A stretch of 64,000 nt of DNA from Rhizobium sp. ACO-34A (GCA_002600635.1 CP021371.1:4033001-4097000); one strand, 5' to 3'; shown: positions 51,463 through 60,774, counted from the first letter of the stretch. Translations and numbers: made by a program. The notes: generated by a model not told the origin, from the sequence alone.

Positions 51463-52555
51463 TGTCGCCTCCCACCGCCCTGTCGTCGCGAAGCAGAACC
51501 GCATCGGCGGCGGCCCATCCGATGTGGACCGAGCATCCCGGCCGCAGGGGCTCCTGCGCCTCGAAGGTCAGTTGCAGGCTTGTCAATTCCGTGCCGCCCG
51601 CTGTCCTGAAATGGTAGCGCGTCACCGGGCCGGTGACGATCCTGGTCTCGAACGTCACCCCGATCGACGTGTCTGCCGTCTCTCCAGCTCCAAGCATGCG
51701 CACACGCTCGGGGCGAACGAGTAGCAAGCCTGTATCGCCAGCGGAAAGATCGTCGTTCTGGCGTCGGGCGCGCGCAGGGAAGCCGCCGGCATCTATGGTT
51801 GCAAATTCCGTATCGGCGGAGAGGAGCCTGCCACGCAACAGATTGGGGCTGCCGAAAAACTGGCCTGCAAACGGTGTTGCCGGGCGAAAATAGAGTTCGG
51901 CCGGCGTTCCGAGTTGCTCAATGCCGCCATCATTCATCAGGCAGATGCGATCGGACATCGCCATCGCCTCTTCCTGGTCATGCGTTACGTAGATGATTGT
52001 CGCACCCAGTTCCCGATGCAACCGCATGATTTCCATCTGCATGTGGTCGCGTAGCTTTTTGTCCAGGGCTCCGAGCGGCTCGTCCATGAGAATGACCGAT
52101 GGCTCATAAACTGCGCAGCGTGCGAGGGCTATTCGCTGCTGCTGTCCGCCGGAAAGCTCCCTCGGCAAACGGTCCGCGACATGTGGCAGCTTGACCAGTT
52201 CGAGCACATCGCGAACCTTGCGCTCGATTTCCGGAGCGCCGAGTTTGCGCATTTTCAACGGAAACGCGATGTTCTCCGCCACGGTCAGGTGAGGAAACAG
52301 GGCGTAGTTCTGAAAAACGAGACCGATGTCGCGACGGTGGGGTGGAAGGTGCGTTGCGGGAACGCCATCGATCAATATCTCGCCGCTATCGGGAACCTGC
52401 AGCCCCGCAAGAAGTTGAAGGAGCGTGGTCTTGCCCGAGCCGGAGGGTCCAAGCAGTGTCAGGAACTCTCCCTTTCGTACGGAAAGGGAGGTCGGCTTCA
52501 ATGCGACTACTTGGCCGAACCGTTTGCCGACATTCGAAAAAATGAGCTTTTCCAA
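51452..52555 (-). CDS. ABC transporter ATP-binding protein, PotA type, probable TTG start
   Basis: About 367 residues. No ATG or GTG fits in frame near the domain start; TTG at 52555 has AAAGG eight bases upstream and begins LEKLIFSNVGKRFG. Walker A is GPSGSGKTT, the signature is LSGGQQQRIALARC, Walker B is VILMDEPLGALD, and a TOBE domain closes the protein. Works with the fused permease downstream and the binding protein at 53674. Confidence 0.88.
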   Translation of the reverse strand: MEKLIFSNVGKRFGQVVALKPTSLSVRKGEFLTLLGPSGSGKTTLLQLLAGLQVPDSGEILIDGVPATHLPPHRRDIGLVFQNYALFPHLTVAENIAFPLKMRKLGAPEIERKVRDVLELVKLPHVADRLPRELSGGQQQRIALARCAVYEPSVILMDEPLGALDKKLRDHMQMEIMRLHRELGATIIYVTHDQEEAMAMSDRICLMNDGGIEQLGTPAELYFRPATPFAGQFFGSPNLLRGRLLSADTEFATIDAGGFPARARRQNDDLSAGDTGLLLVRPERVRMLGAGETADTSIGVTFETRIVTGPVTRYHFRTAGGTELTSLQLTFEAQEPLRPGCSVHIGWAAADAVLLRDDRAVGGDNAE

Positions 52556-52587
52556 GGAACCAACCTTTCTTGCCGGCCCGTTCGCGA

Positions 52588-53556
52588 TTACCGGATAGCG
52601 GGGGCTTTCACCACGTTGATGAGCGGCTGGCCCGCCATAAGGCTGCGGATATTGCCGGCGACGGCGGAATAACGGCGCTCCGCGAGCTGCTCGGTCCAGG
52701 CCGAGGCATGCGGCGTGCAGACGGCATTGTCCAGCATGTCGAATCTCAGATCGCTCGGCGTCGTGCAGTCGCCGCGATGACCGGGGTTTCGGTACCACAC
52801 ATCAAGCACCGCCCCGCCGATGGAGCGGTTCTGCAATGCCGTGTAAAGAGCGACCTCATCGATCACCGGCCCGCGCGCTACGTTGATGACGACGCCATGG
52901 CTCTTCATCCGCGACAGAACCGGCGCGTTAATTAGGCCCCGGGTCTTGTCGTTGAGATCGCAGCAGACGACGACATAGTCAGACTGCTCGAAAAGATCGC
53001 CAAGAGCCTCCGGCCCCTTCACCCATGCGGCACCGTGCGACGGCGCACGATCTCTGGATGCGACAGCCAGTATACGCATACCCATCGCTTGCGCACGCGT
53101 GGCGATCTCCTTGCCTATATGACCGAAGCCAACGATACCGAGTGTTTTGCCGGCCACCTCTCCATGCCGGGGCCGGGTGAAATAGACATCCGACCACGTC
53201 TCGTTGGAGAACATTCCTGTCAGTTCCGCCCATCGAATTTCATGATTCAGCATGGCGAGGATGCAGTATTCGGCGATCGGTCCTTCGTGATGATACATGT
53301 TGCAGACCCAGGCATCCTTCGGCACGAGGTCGAAATCGATGGCATCGACGCCGACCCCGGTTGCCTGCAGGAGCTTGAAATTGACGCGCTGCGCATGCTC
53401 TGCCTTAAAAACGACGCTGAGCAACACATCCACCTCATGCTTGCCGGTGGGCGGCAACGGAGCTTCGAGATCGATGATCTCATAGGGAAAATCCCAGAAT
53501 TTCTTGAGGCGATCGACTTGCGACACGAGCACACCGAGCAGACCAATTCTGATCAC
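52588..53556 (-). CDS. D-isomer specific 2-hydroxyacid dehydrogenase family protein
   Basis: About 322 residues from a GTG at 53556, seven bases after AAAGG. NAD motif GKTLGIVGFGHIGKEIATRA, catalytic Arg in INVARGPVIDE and His in TPHASAWTEQ are present. In place of the usual DVFxxEP segment the sequence is LDVWYRNPGHRG, so the catalytic glutamate region is altered. It may still reduce a 2-keto acid. Sits between the binding protein and ATPase genes. Confidence 0.88.
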   Translation of the reverse strand: MIRIGLLGVLVSQVDRLKKFWDFPYEIIDLEAPLPPTGKHEVDVLLSVVFKAEHAQRVNFKLLQATGVGVDAIDFDLVPKDAWVCNMYHHEGPIAEYCILAMLNHEIRWAELTGMFSNETWSDVYFTRPRHGEVAGKTLGIVGFGHIGKEIATRAQAMGMRILAVASRDRAPSHGAAWVKGPEALGDLFEQSDYVVVCCDLNDKTRGLINAPVLSRMKSHGVVINVARGPVIDEVALYTALQNRSIGGAVLDVWYRNPGHRGDCTTPSDLRFDMLDNAVCTPHASAWTEQLAERRYSAVAGNIRSLMAGQPLINVVKAPAIR

Positions 53557-53673
53557 GGGAAAACCTTTCGATGACGGGAAGCGCGCGGGACAGGCGCAGG
53601 AAGCCAGCTGGGTCGGCGGCAAAATGCAACCGCCGGCCCGCAGGGCGGGCATGAGATTGATGCGGCCGCGATG

Positions 53674-54735
53674 TCAGCCGGCGAGCAGCCACTCGTTGAA
53701 GCGCAAGGTGGCTTGCGACGCGTTTTCCGACCAGAACTTGGTATCGATCGGAGCGATCTTCGCCAGGTTCTGTGGCGCGGTCGGCGCTCTATCGAGATTG
53801 GCTGGCGTGATGAAGTCGATTGCTCCGGGAACGGTGGGGCCGTAGCTCAGGGCCTCGCAGAAACCGCCCATGCGTTTGGCATCCAGCGCGAAGCTGATGA
53901 ACTGCTTGGCAATATCGGCGTTCGGCGTGCCCTTCGGAATAAGGAAGCCGTTGCTCGTAAAGAAGCCGCGGTCCCAATTGAGCGTCAGCTTGCCACCGCC
54001 GGCGATGACGTCGAAAATGTCGACATTGTAGTTCGGGCAGATGCTGAGATCACCGCTGCCGAGCAGGGGCAGAACCTGCGCGTCCGAATCCCACCAGATA
54101 TCTGTAACGGGTTTCAGCTCGTCGAGTTTGGCGAAGGCACGGTCCCAGCCCTCGGAGGTGGAGAGCACCTTGTAGATGTCCTTGGGATCCACGCCCGACA
54201 TGCGCAACGCAATTTCGACATTCTCGTTGACGCGCTTGCGCAGTGCGCGTGTTCCCGGCGTTTTCTGTGTATCGAGAAGATCTTCCCAGACCAGTTCCCG
54301 ACCGGGGAATTCGTTGGTCTGATAAGCCATCGTGAAGGCCACCGTCGCATAGCCGACCCAGCCGGGTGTCTTTGCATAGTCCGGCAGGGCGGCAAGCTTG
54401 GGATCCGAAAGGTCGAGCGGCTCGACAAGGTCTGCGACCTGCCAATAGGTATCGCCGCTGATTGCGCCGCTTACATCCCATTGATAGGAGCCGGACGTCG
54501 CCTGTACCTTGACCTCTGTCACCGGATTGTCGCGGCGTGCAACAAGGTTGACCGGAATGCCGGTCGCGTCGGTGAATGGATCGGCGAAATGGCTTTTTGC
54601 CGCCTCGATAGCGCTGGTGTTGAAACCGAGATTGAGCGTGCGAGCCGCATAGGCCTTGCGCAGCAATGCAGGTGCAAAGAGAGTTGAGGCTCCGAGCGCC
54701 AGAAATGTTCGCTTAGTGATACCGTTGGAGGTCAT
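53674..54735 (-). CDS. ABC transporter substrate-binding protein, PotD/extracellular family 1
   Basis: About 353 residues; ATG 54735 is eight bases after AAGGGA. The signal-like N-terminus KRTFLALGASTLFAPALL ends KAYAAR; the twin-arginine motif is only partial (Lys-Arg). The mature domain (LNLGFNTSAIEAA, YQWDVSGAISGDTYWQV) has the PotD/AfuA-like layout. It supplies ligand to the fused permease and ATPase. Confidence 0.9.
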   Translation of the reverse strand: MTSNGITKRTFLALGASTLFAPALLRKAYAARTLNLGFNTSAIEAAKSHFADPFTDATGIPVNLVARRDNPVTEVKVQATSGSYQWDVSGAISGDTYWQVADLVEPLDLSDPKLAALPDYAKTPGWVGYATVAFTMAYQTNEFPGRELVWEDLLDTQKTPGTRALRKRVNENVEIALRMSGVDPKDIYKVLSTSEGWDRAFAKLDELKPVTDIWWDSDAQVLPLLGSGDLSICPNYNVDIFDVIAGGGKLTLNWDRGFFTSNGFLIPKGTPNADIAKQFISFALDAKRMGGFCEALSYGPTVPGAIDFITPANLDRAPTAPQNLAKIAPIDTKFWSENASQATLRFNEWLLAG

Positions 54736-54799
54736 GGTTCGTTCCCTTTTTTTGTGGTGCACGCCATGGAATTCCGGCCGGAGCGTGCAAACCGGCCGG

Positions 54800-55741
54800 C
54801 TAGCACTCGTCAGGCGTCGGGGGCCCCGCGAGAATTCTCAGCAGATGGGCCGGCGTCCACACAGGGATCGTGCATCCCGGCGAAAGAATGAAGTTACGTT
54901 GGCCGGCGGTGCGAAACGATTCATCGATCTGATCTCGCAACTCCTGCGGCGTCATGCGACCGATACGCGTCTCATCGACACCGCCCATGATGCACCGGCC
55001 TGTCGCCTCACGGAGATCGGCAAGGGTGGGATTGCCCGCAATCCTGTCGGAAACGCTGACCACTTCGAACGGATAATCTTCCGTCCGGTCGAGACGGACG
55101 GCATTGCCGTGCACATGCAGAAAGCGCGCCATGCCGCCTGCGGCCTCCAGCAACTCGATCTCGAAGGGCTTCATGAACGTCTCGAAAACATCGTCGTCCA
55201 CAGCCATCGGAGTTCCCGGCGCATGGGCGCTGTTGATGGCGAGAAAAACACCGTCCGCTCCCGCCTTTTTCATCTCCTCCATGAAGCGCATGAGTGTCGC
55301 GTTAATGGCGCGCAGGGCGCGAAGCGTTACGTCCTTGTTCGCAATGAGCGTTGGCACAGTAGAAATGCCCGCCCGCCGGACGATCTGACGCAAGGGATCG
55401 AACGTGGTGAAGACGATAGGCGTTTCCGGTCCGAGTTCATTTCGCAGAGACTTCACAGCCGCAATTTCACCGGCGAAAAGAGAGGCGCCCATGCCCTCTT
55501 CCTGAAACCGCTCGATATCTTCCGGACCGTAGATGCTTTCGACGCCTTCCGGGAACGGATACTGGAAATCGTTGACCATCTTGCAGATGTCCCAGTCATA
55601 TTCCCGTTGGTAGACCAGATGCCGTCGAGCATGCTCCTCCCCGCCCAGCGTTTCCGTCATGAAATGCGTCCAGCAGGTTCGCGGTGCGCGATCCACCGGC
55701 TCATTTGCGACCGCCGCGAGAAATCGTTCTCTCTTGTTCAT
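54800..55741 (-). CDS. Uroporphyrinogen decarboxylase (URO-D) family protein, probable methyltransferase-like
   Basis: About 313 residues from ATG 55741. The opening KRERFLAAVANEPVDRAPRTCW and the later FLHVHGNAVRLD and GGVDETRIGRMTPQELRDQI blocks fit the URO-D superfamily, outside the heme pathway group. Relatives include methylcobamide methyltransferases that take methyl groups from methylamines or methoxylated compounds. It is first in the LacI-regulated operon, 42 bases before the upstream operator at 55783. The role with the transporter and dehydrogenases is unknown. Confidence 0.8.
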   Translation of the reverse strand: MNKRERFLAAVANEPVDRAPRTCWTHFMTETLGGEEHARRHLVYQREYDWDICKMVNDFQYPFPEGVESIYGPEDIERFQEEGMGASLFAGEIAAVKSLRNELGPETPIVFTTFDPLRQIVRRAGISTVPTLIANKDVTLRALRAINATLMRFMEEMKKAGADGVFLAINSAHAPGTPMAVDDDVFETFMKPFEIELLEAAGGMARFLHVHGNAVRLDRTEDYPFEVVSVSDRIAGNPTLADLREATGRCIMGGVDETRIGRMTPQELRDQIDESFRTAGQRNFILSPGCTIPVWTPAHLLRILAGPPTPDEC

Positions 55742-55782
55742 GAAATAACTGCCTCTGCTGAAATCAACTTCCATATCGATAT

Positions 55783-55794
55783 GATACCGGTAAC
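55783..55794. promoter_or_regulatory. GATACCGGTAAC operator-like site (GntR/IdnR-type)
   Basis: GATACCGGTAAC at 55783-55794, flanked as ATGATACCGGTAACATT, resembles the Escherichia coli GntR operator ATGTTACCGGTAACAT. It lies just before the UroD-like operon, 100 bases from a second, perfect copy. Confidence 0.6.
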
Positions 55795-55893
55795 ATTCCT
55801 GTCAACGGGTGACTTTGGATTATTTTTGACAGACTAGTCAGGCTATTTGACGAGGGAATTCGTTTTGCGCTATAAGTACTATAGTGGAGTTGT

Positions 55894-55905
55894 GATACCG
55901 GTATC
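55894..55905. promoter_or_regulatory. Perfect palindrome GATACCGGTATC, LacI-family operator
   Basis: The 12-bp palindrome at 55894-55905 lies 47 bases before the LacI-family start. With the copy at 55783 it forms a two-operator layout suitable for looping and joint control of the divergent genes. Confidence 0.65.
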
Positions 55906-55951
55906 TTTTCGGATTGCTTTGCCATGGAGACGCCATCACAGCGGAGACAAG

Positions 55952-57037
55952 ATGCAAAATCCAACATCCAAAGCCACGATGAAGGACGTCTCACGTCTGG
56001 CGGGCGTCTCGAAAATGACGGTATCCCGCACACTGGCCGACCCGTCTCTCGTGTCGGCTGACACGCGCGAACGCGTGATGAGGGCAATCGAACAACTGGG
56101 CTACGTACCCGACAAGGTGGCGAGCGCCCTCTCATCCAGGCGCACCAAGTTTGTCAGTCTTATTCTCCCGACGCTGACCAACTCGAACTTCGCCGGCACC
56201 GCTCAGGGACTTGCGACCGCGCTGCGGGCAGAAGATTACCAACTGCTTATCGGCTACACTCTCTACAGTCTCGAAGAGGAGGAGCGCCTGGTCAGAACCA
56301 TGCTGGCCCGGCGTCCCGATGCAGTGGTGCTCGCCAGTACGACGCACACCAAAGCGACGACTGAGATGCTGTTGCGCGCGCATGTTCCGGTCGTGGAAAT
56401 ATGGGATATTCCCGACCGGCCGATCGACTATGCGATAGGCTTTTCCAATTTCGAGGTTGGCCGACTTGCCGCCCGGTATCTGATTTCACTGGGCCACCGC
56501 CGTATCGCCGCGATGGGGCATCGCAATGATTGCGAGGCGCTCGATGTGCGTGGGGAAAACAGATTGAATGGCTTTGCTGCCGCCTTGCGGGAAGCAGGGC
56601 TGCCTGACGATCTTGTCGTTCGCAATTGCATTGCCCCCGCCTCCTATGCCCATGGCGCGGAGTCCATAGGCGTGGTGCTTGAGCGCGCGCCCGATGTCGA
56701 GGCGGTGTTCGCGGTTGCGGACATCTCGGCGGTTGGCGCCTTGATGGAATGCCACCGCCGTCACATCAAGGTGCCCGAACAGATCTCGATTATCGGTTTC
56801 GGTGATTTCGATATAGGCCGGCAATGTGTCCCGTCGATCTCGACGATACGTGTCGACGCGGAGGACATCGGACGTCGAACAGGTGAACATCTTTTACGGG
56901 TGATCGGGTCCGAATCCGGGCGGTCGGATAGTTCGTCTTCCCATGTGGAGGACGCTGGTTTCACGCTTCTTCCGCGTGAGACGACCATGTTGAAAGTCCG
57001 CACCGATACCGGTGTTACAGAGCAATTGGCCGATTGA
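55952..57037 (+). CDS. LacI family transcriptional regulator (GntR/IdnR-like)
   Basis: About 361 residues from ATG 55952 after CGGAGAC. N-terminal helix-turn-helix TMKDVSRLAGVSKMTVSRTLADPSLVS and hinge VASALSSRRTKFVSLILPT, then a periplasmic-binding-like sensor domain (LISLGHRRIAAMGHRN, ISIIGFGDFDIGR). Operators before it resemble gluconate regulator sites, in agreement with the IdnO-like and gluconokinase genes of the divergent operon. Overlaps the convergent Lrp gene by 23 bases. Confidence 0.93.
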   Translation: MQNPTSKATMKDVSRLAGVSKMTVSRTLADPSLVSADTRERVMRAIEQLGYVPDKVASALSSRRTKFVSLILPTLTNSNFAGTAQGLATALRAEDYQLLIGYTLYSLEEEERLVRTMLARRPDAVVLASTTHTKATTEMLLRAHVPVVEIWDIPDRPIDYAIGFSNFEVGRLAARYLISLGHRRIAAMGHRNDCEALDVRGENRLNGFAAALREAGLPDDLVVRNCIAPASYAHGAESIGVVLERAPDVEAVFAVADISAVGALMECHRRHIKVPEQISIIGFGDFDIGRQCVPSISTIRVDAEDIGRRTGEHLLRVIGSESGRSDSSSSHVEDAGFTLLPRETTMLKVRTDTGVTEQLAD

Positions 57038-57473
57038 TGGCGATGGCCTCCATCGCGAAATAGGATGTGACCGTCTCCAGATCAAGTTTGTCGATCAGGC
57101 GTTGATAGACGTCATCGTAGCTCTTCATGTCGCGGGTCACGATCCTCAGAAGATAGTCGTAGTCACCGCCAATCCTGTAGAAATCCGTAATGTCCGGTAT
57201 CGAACTGACATGCGCGCGAAAGCGCTGCAGCCATTCGGCCGAGTGGCTGCGCGTGCGGATCACGGCGAAAACCACAAGGCCGTATCCCAGCGCCTGTGCA
57301 TTCAACCGGACGGTTTGGCTTTCGATGATGCCGCTTTCCTCCATGCTCCGGATACGGCGCCAGCAAGCGTTTTGTGAAAGGCCGACCTTTTCCGCCAGCT
57401 CCCGCTGGGACTGAGCCGCATCGCGCTGCAACTCTCCTAGAATCTTCGTATCAATTTCATCGATTTTTGGCAT
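57015..57473 (-). CDS. Lrp/AsnC family transcriptional regulator
   Basis: About 152 residues from the ATG at 57473. The start is weakly supported; the frame is open from 57536. N-terminal helix-turn-helix: EIDTKILGELQRDAAQSQRELAEKVGLSQNACWRRIRSME. C-terminal Lrp ligand domain with YGLVVFAVIRT and the RIGGDYDYLLRIV block. Divergent from the broken RidA/PLP-enzyme operon; regulators of this type commonly control cysteine desulfhydrase genes. Confidence 0.9.
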   Translation of the reverse strand: MPKIDEIDTKILGELQRDAAQSQRELAEKVGLSQNACWRRIRSMEESGIIESQTVRLNAQALGYGLVVFAVIRTRSHSAEWLQRFRAHVSSIPDITDFYRIGGDYDYLLRIVTRDMKSYDDVYQRLIDKLDLETVTSYFAMEAIAINRPIAL

Positions 57474-57589
57474 GATCTTTGGGTCAATTTCTCGAATATT
57501 GCCCACATGCCCGCATATTTTGAGAAAAACTCTCATAATTTCAATTATATTTTCGCGAGGTTCAACGTTGTCGCGCTTCGGGGATCACA

Positions 57590-57986
57590 ATGAAGGCAAT
57601 TTCCACACACTCGGCGCCTGCCGCAGTCGGGCCCTATTCACAGGCCGTACTCCACGATGACATGCTGTTGGTCTCCGGGCAGCTACCCATCGATCCCGTC
57701 AGTGGAACGATTTCCGCAAATGACCCGGCGGAACAGGCTCGCCAGTGTTTCGCCAATATTGCCGCCATCGCTCAGGCGGCGGGCACTGATATGGCGCGTT
57801 GTCTGCGCACGACGATCATGCTGCGGGACATGGCTCACTTTACCGAAATCAACACGGTCTACGGAAGCGTCTTCACTGAACCATATCCCGCCAGAATTGC
57901 ATTTGGAGTCGCCGCCTTGCCGAAAGGCCGCGCTTGTCGAAATCGAGGCAACGTTCGCTGTCTGCTCTTCGCGGGAGGATGCATGA
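57590..57986 (+). pseudogene. RidA family protein, frameshifted
   Basis: The frame from ATG 57590 encodes a good RidA sequence (KAISTHSAPAAVGPYSQAV, then YPARIAFGVAALPKG with the active-site Arg), then loses frame at 57926-57929 (GGCC where GGC is expected). After one extra base the other frame continues ALVEIEATFAVCSSRED and stops at 57986. The stop overlaps the next gene's ATG by ATGA. A single insertion inactivated it unless it is a sequencing error. Confidence 0.85.
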
Positions 57987-59071
57987 AAATGATGGAAGTA
58001 CCTGAACTGGAATGGGCGGACTATGCCTCCTCCCGGAGGCCGGCTTTGCAGACTCTGAACCGTGATTGGGCAAATCACGCGATCGAACTGTTGCAATGTG
58101 ACGGTTGACGTTCCGCCGATACTCATCTGATCAATCCCGGCCTCCCTGCCCTGAAGGGGATTTCGCTCTATCTGAAGGACGAATCCACACACCCGACAGG
58201 CAACCTGAAGCACCGCCTTGCCAGATCGCTGTTTCTCTATGGTATTTGCAACGGACATATTGGGCAAGCAACGACTCTGGTCGAAGCGTCATCCGGGTCG
58301 ACTGCCGTATCGGAAGCCTATTTCGCCCAGCTTTTGGGCCTTCCCTTCATAGCCGTGATGCCACGCGCAACCTCACAGGTAAAGGTGAGCGCCATCGAGC
58401 GCATGGGATGACACCGCCATTTCGTGGATTCCTCATCGCAAGTCTATGAGGCCGCGGCGAACATAGCGCGGGAAGCAGGCGGTTATTATCTGGACCAGTT
58501 TACGAACGCAGAACGTGCGACGGACTGGCGCAGCAACAACAATATTGCCGAAAGCATATTTCGGCAGATGTCGAGCGAACCGCACGCCAGCCCGGAATGG
58601 GTAGTGATGAGTGCGGGTACTGGTGGCACAGCGGCAACGATCGGTCGCTACATCCGTTACAAGAGCCTGCGTTCGCGCCTGTGTGTCGCCGACGTGGAAA
58701 ACCCGGTGTTCTTCGATGCGTACAGGAACGGCAATCCTGGCGCCGTCTCCACGGTTCCATCCCGGATAGAGGGTATAGGCCGGCCGAGAATCGAACCCTC
58801 GTTCATCCCGGGCGTGATCGATTGCATGGTAAGAATACCGGACGCTGCCTCAATCGCTGCCGCTCACATTCTGTCCGAGAGGCTCTTTCGTCGCGTCGGA
58901 GGCTCAACCGGTACGAATTTCATAGCCTTGCTGAATCTTGCAGCGTCGATGCTGCCTGAAGGGAAGGAGGGCTCTCTCATCACCTTGATCTGCGACAGCG
59001 GAGATCGTTACGCTTCGACCTACTACAACCCGGAATGGCTAGAAAACAACGGCCTCGATATCGCTCCATGA
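57983..59071 (+). pseudogene. PLP-dependent cysteine synthase / cysteine desulfhydrase-like, broken by two stops and an IS
   Basis: From ATG 57983 (GGGAGG upstream) one frame carries the whole protein except for two in-frame TGA codons at 58106-58108 and 58409-58411. Recognisable blocks: [44 protein letters not shown] with the PLP lysine, [28 protein letters not shown], and [15 protein letters not shown]. The second TGA replaces a Gly codon of a conserved Gly-Gly. The C-terminus is truncated at 59069-59071, where the IS end supplies a stop. Related enzymes release sulfide from cysteine. Confidence 0.85.
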
Positions 59072-59127
59072 ATAGCCCCGAGATTTGTAGACGCCTTCTT
59101 TCCTAATTTTGAGGCAGGAAGAGCATC

Positions 59128-59349
59128 ATGAGCAAATCGAATTTCAGCGAAGAATTTAAGCGTGACGCTGTGCGCCAGATCACGGAGCGAGGCTATCCGG
59201 TCGCGGAGGTTTCGCAGCGTCTCGGGGTCAGCCAGCATTCCCTCTACGAATGGAAGAAGAAGTTCGCGGCGTCGAACACGAAGGGCAACGACGAGGCCGA
59301 GGAGATCAGGCGGCTGAAGAAGGAAGTGGCTCGCGTCACCGAGGAGTGA
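59128..59349 (+). CDS. IS3-family transposase OrfA (truncated)
   Basis: 73 residues: SNFSEEFKRDAVRQITERGYP, VAEVSQRLGVSQHSLYEWKKKF. This is the helix-turn-helix OrfA of IS3 elements. It stops after VTEE by a TGA where the usual continuation would be RDILKK. The A-rich slippery site expected for frameshifting into orfB is interrupted by an extra hairpin at 59375-59399. ATG 59128 follows AGGAAGAGC. Confidence 0.85.
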   Translation: MSKSNFSEEFKRDAVRQITERGYPVAEVSQRLGVSQHSLYEWKKKFAASNTKGNDEAEEIRRLKKEVARVTEE

Positions 59350-59374
59350 GATATCCTAATTTGAAGCCGGACAA

Positions 59375-59399
59375 GCAATCGATCCAGTGAATCGATTGC
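59375..59399. repeat. Perfect 9-bp hairpin inserted between orfA and orfB
   Basis: GCAATCGAT (59375-59383), loop CCAGTGA, ATCGATTGC (59391-59399). Outer bases GCCGG and CCGGC extend the stem with a bulge. The surrounding 45-50 bases are absent from the expected IS3 reading frame. Confidence 0.7.
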
Positions 59400-60424
59400 C
59401 CGGCGGAACGCGGCCGCGTATTTCGCCAGGGATGCAAAGTGATAGTCAAGCGTTCATTGCCCTGCATCGCTTGCAGTTTTCTGTGCGGACGATGTGCCGC
59501 CTCCTGCGGGTTCATCCCAGTGGGTTTTACACCTGGCTGAAGAACCCGCGAGCAGGCGAGCCAGCGAGGACAAGCGACAGACCGATCTGCTCCTGAAGGC
59601 ATGGGAAGAGAGCGGCAAGGTCTACGGCTATCGAAAGCTGCACGACGATCTTCTCAACCAAGGCGAGATGTGCTGCCCGAACCGGGTCGCACGCCTGACA
59701 CGCATTGCTGGGATCAAGGCGCAGATTGGCTACAAACGCCGTCCCGGCATCTATGGCGGCAGGCCTGCCGTCTCTATCGACAACACACTCGACCGGCAAT
59801 TTGACGTGGTGGCTCCGGACACGGCCTGGGTCACGGACATCACCTACATCCGGACCTGCGAAGGTTTGGCTTATCTCGCCCAGGCGACAAATGCTTTGCA
59901 TTTGCGCGGATGTCATCGATCTCTACTCCCGCCGGGTCATCGGCTGGGCGATGCAGAGCCGCCAAACCACGGACGTCGTGTTGCGGGCTCTGCTCATGGC
60001 TGTGTGGAGGCGAAAGCCGAAGAACAAGCTGCAGATCCACTCGGATCAGGGCTCGCAGTTCACCAGTATGGACTGGGCCTCGTTCCTCAGGCATCACAAT
60101 CTGGTTCACTCGATGAGCCGGCGCGGCAACTGCCATGACAATGCGGTGGCTGAGAGCTTCTTCAATCTCCTGAGGCGAGAACGGATACGTCGCAGGGTTT
60201 ACCGTTCAAGCGATGAAGCACGCCGGGACGTGTTCGATTACATCGAGATGTTCTACAACCCGAAACGCAAACACGTCAGGAACGGTATGCTGTCGCCCGT
60301 CGAGTTCGAGAAGCAGCAAAAAATCCAACCCAAGGGTGTCTACGAAACTCGGGGCTATTCTGACTTCCTCACGAGTCATCCCACAGAGCCGGCTTTTTTG
60401 CCGCTCGTAGCCAAGTCCTCGTGA
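59400..60424 (+). pseudogene. IS3-family transposase OrfB, frameshifted
   Basis: Three frames each carry part of OrfB: FSVRTMCRLLRVHPSGFYTWLKNP (59470-59545), then EDKRQTDLLLKAWEESGKVYGYRKL through PDTAWVTDITYIRTCEGLAYLA (59560-59880), then VIDLYSRRVIGWAMQSRQTT to the end. Breaks lie near 59550 and at a 25-base insertion at 59880-59905. All DDE residues are visible across frames (D in VTDITY, D in HSDQGSQF, E in NAVAESFF). The frame reads past the right terminal repeat to 60424. Confidence 0.85.
59888..59904. repeat. 7-bp hairpin inside the orfB insertion
   Basis: CAAATGC (59888-59894), TTT, GCATTTG (59898-59904). It lies at the centre of the insertion that breaks orfB between LAYLA and VIDLYSRR. 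Confidence 0.6.
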
Positions 60425-60774
60425 GCTAACCCGAAAGGTGCAGTGCGGTCAAAACGGCGTTTGCCTCTGTCAGCTTATTGAGCAGATAAACTACCATCAG
60501 CGGCCTGCCCGCTTTGCACCTGCTGAATTGGGAATTTGTGTTTTCTGGGGGGATTTAGCGTTTGATCGCAGTGCTCTGGCGCAGCGGATCGTGGTTTTAG
60601 ACTATTATTGGATACTGTAGCGCAGGAATTGGTGTTCGTTGGCGGTATTTGCACCTGCGGCCTTCAGGTTATGGTCGGCAGGACGAAGAGCTACGATCGC
60701 GAGGGAAGATGAAGTCTTGCCGCCAGCGATAAAATGGACTTTGTTTGGGAAGATTGGTTGCGGGGGCGAGCTTT

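Larger units (their letters stand above)
59069..60361. mobile_element. Dead IS3-family insertion sequence
   Basis: Terminal inverted repeats: GAATAGCCCCGAG (59070-59082) and CTCGGGGCTATTC (60348-60360) are exact, and similarity extends to about 28 bases inward. Contains orfA and a broken orfB. Two insertions with hairpins and several frameshifts mark it as inactive. No target duplication is apparent. It truncates the PLP-enzyme gene. Confidence 0.85.

Noticed and set aside
57005-57018. GATACCGGTGTTAC near the end of the LacI gene as a third operator
   Set aside because: It is inside coding sequence, lacks symmetry in the right half and lies far from a promoter.
58106-58411. Two in-frame TGA codons as possible selenocysteine or recoded sites
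   Set aside because: No selenocysteine machinery or insertion element is visible. The second TGA replaces a conserved Gly, and the upstream ridA and downstream end are also broken, so decay is simpler.
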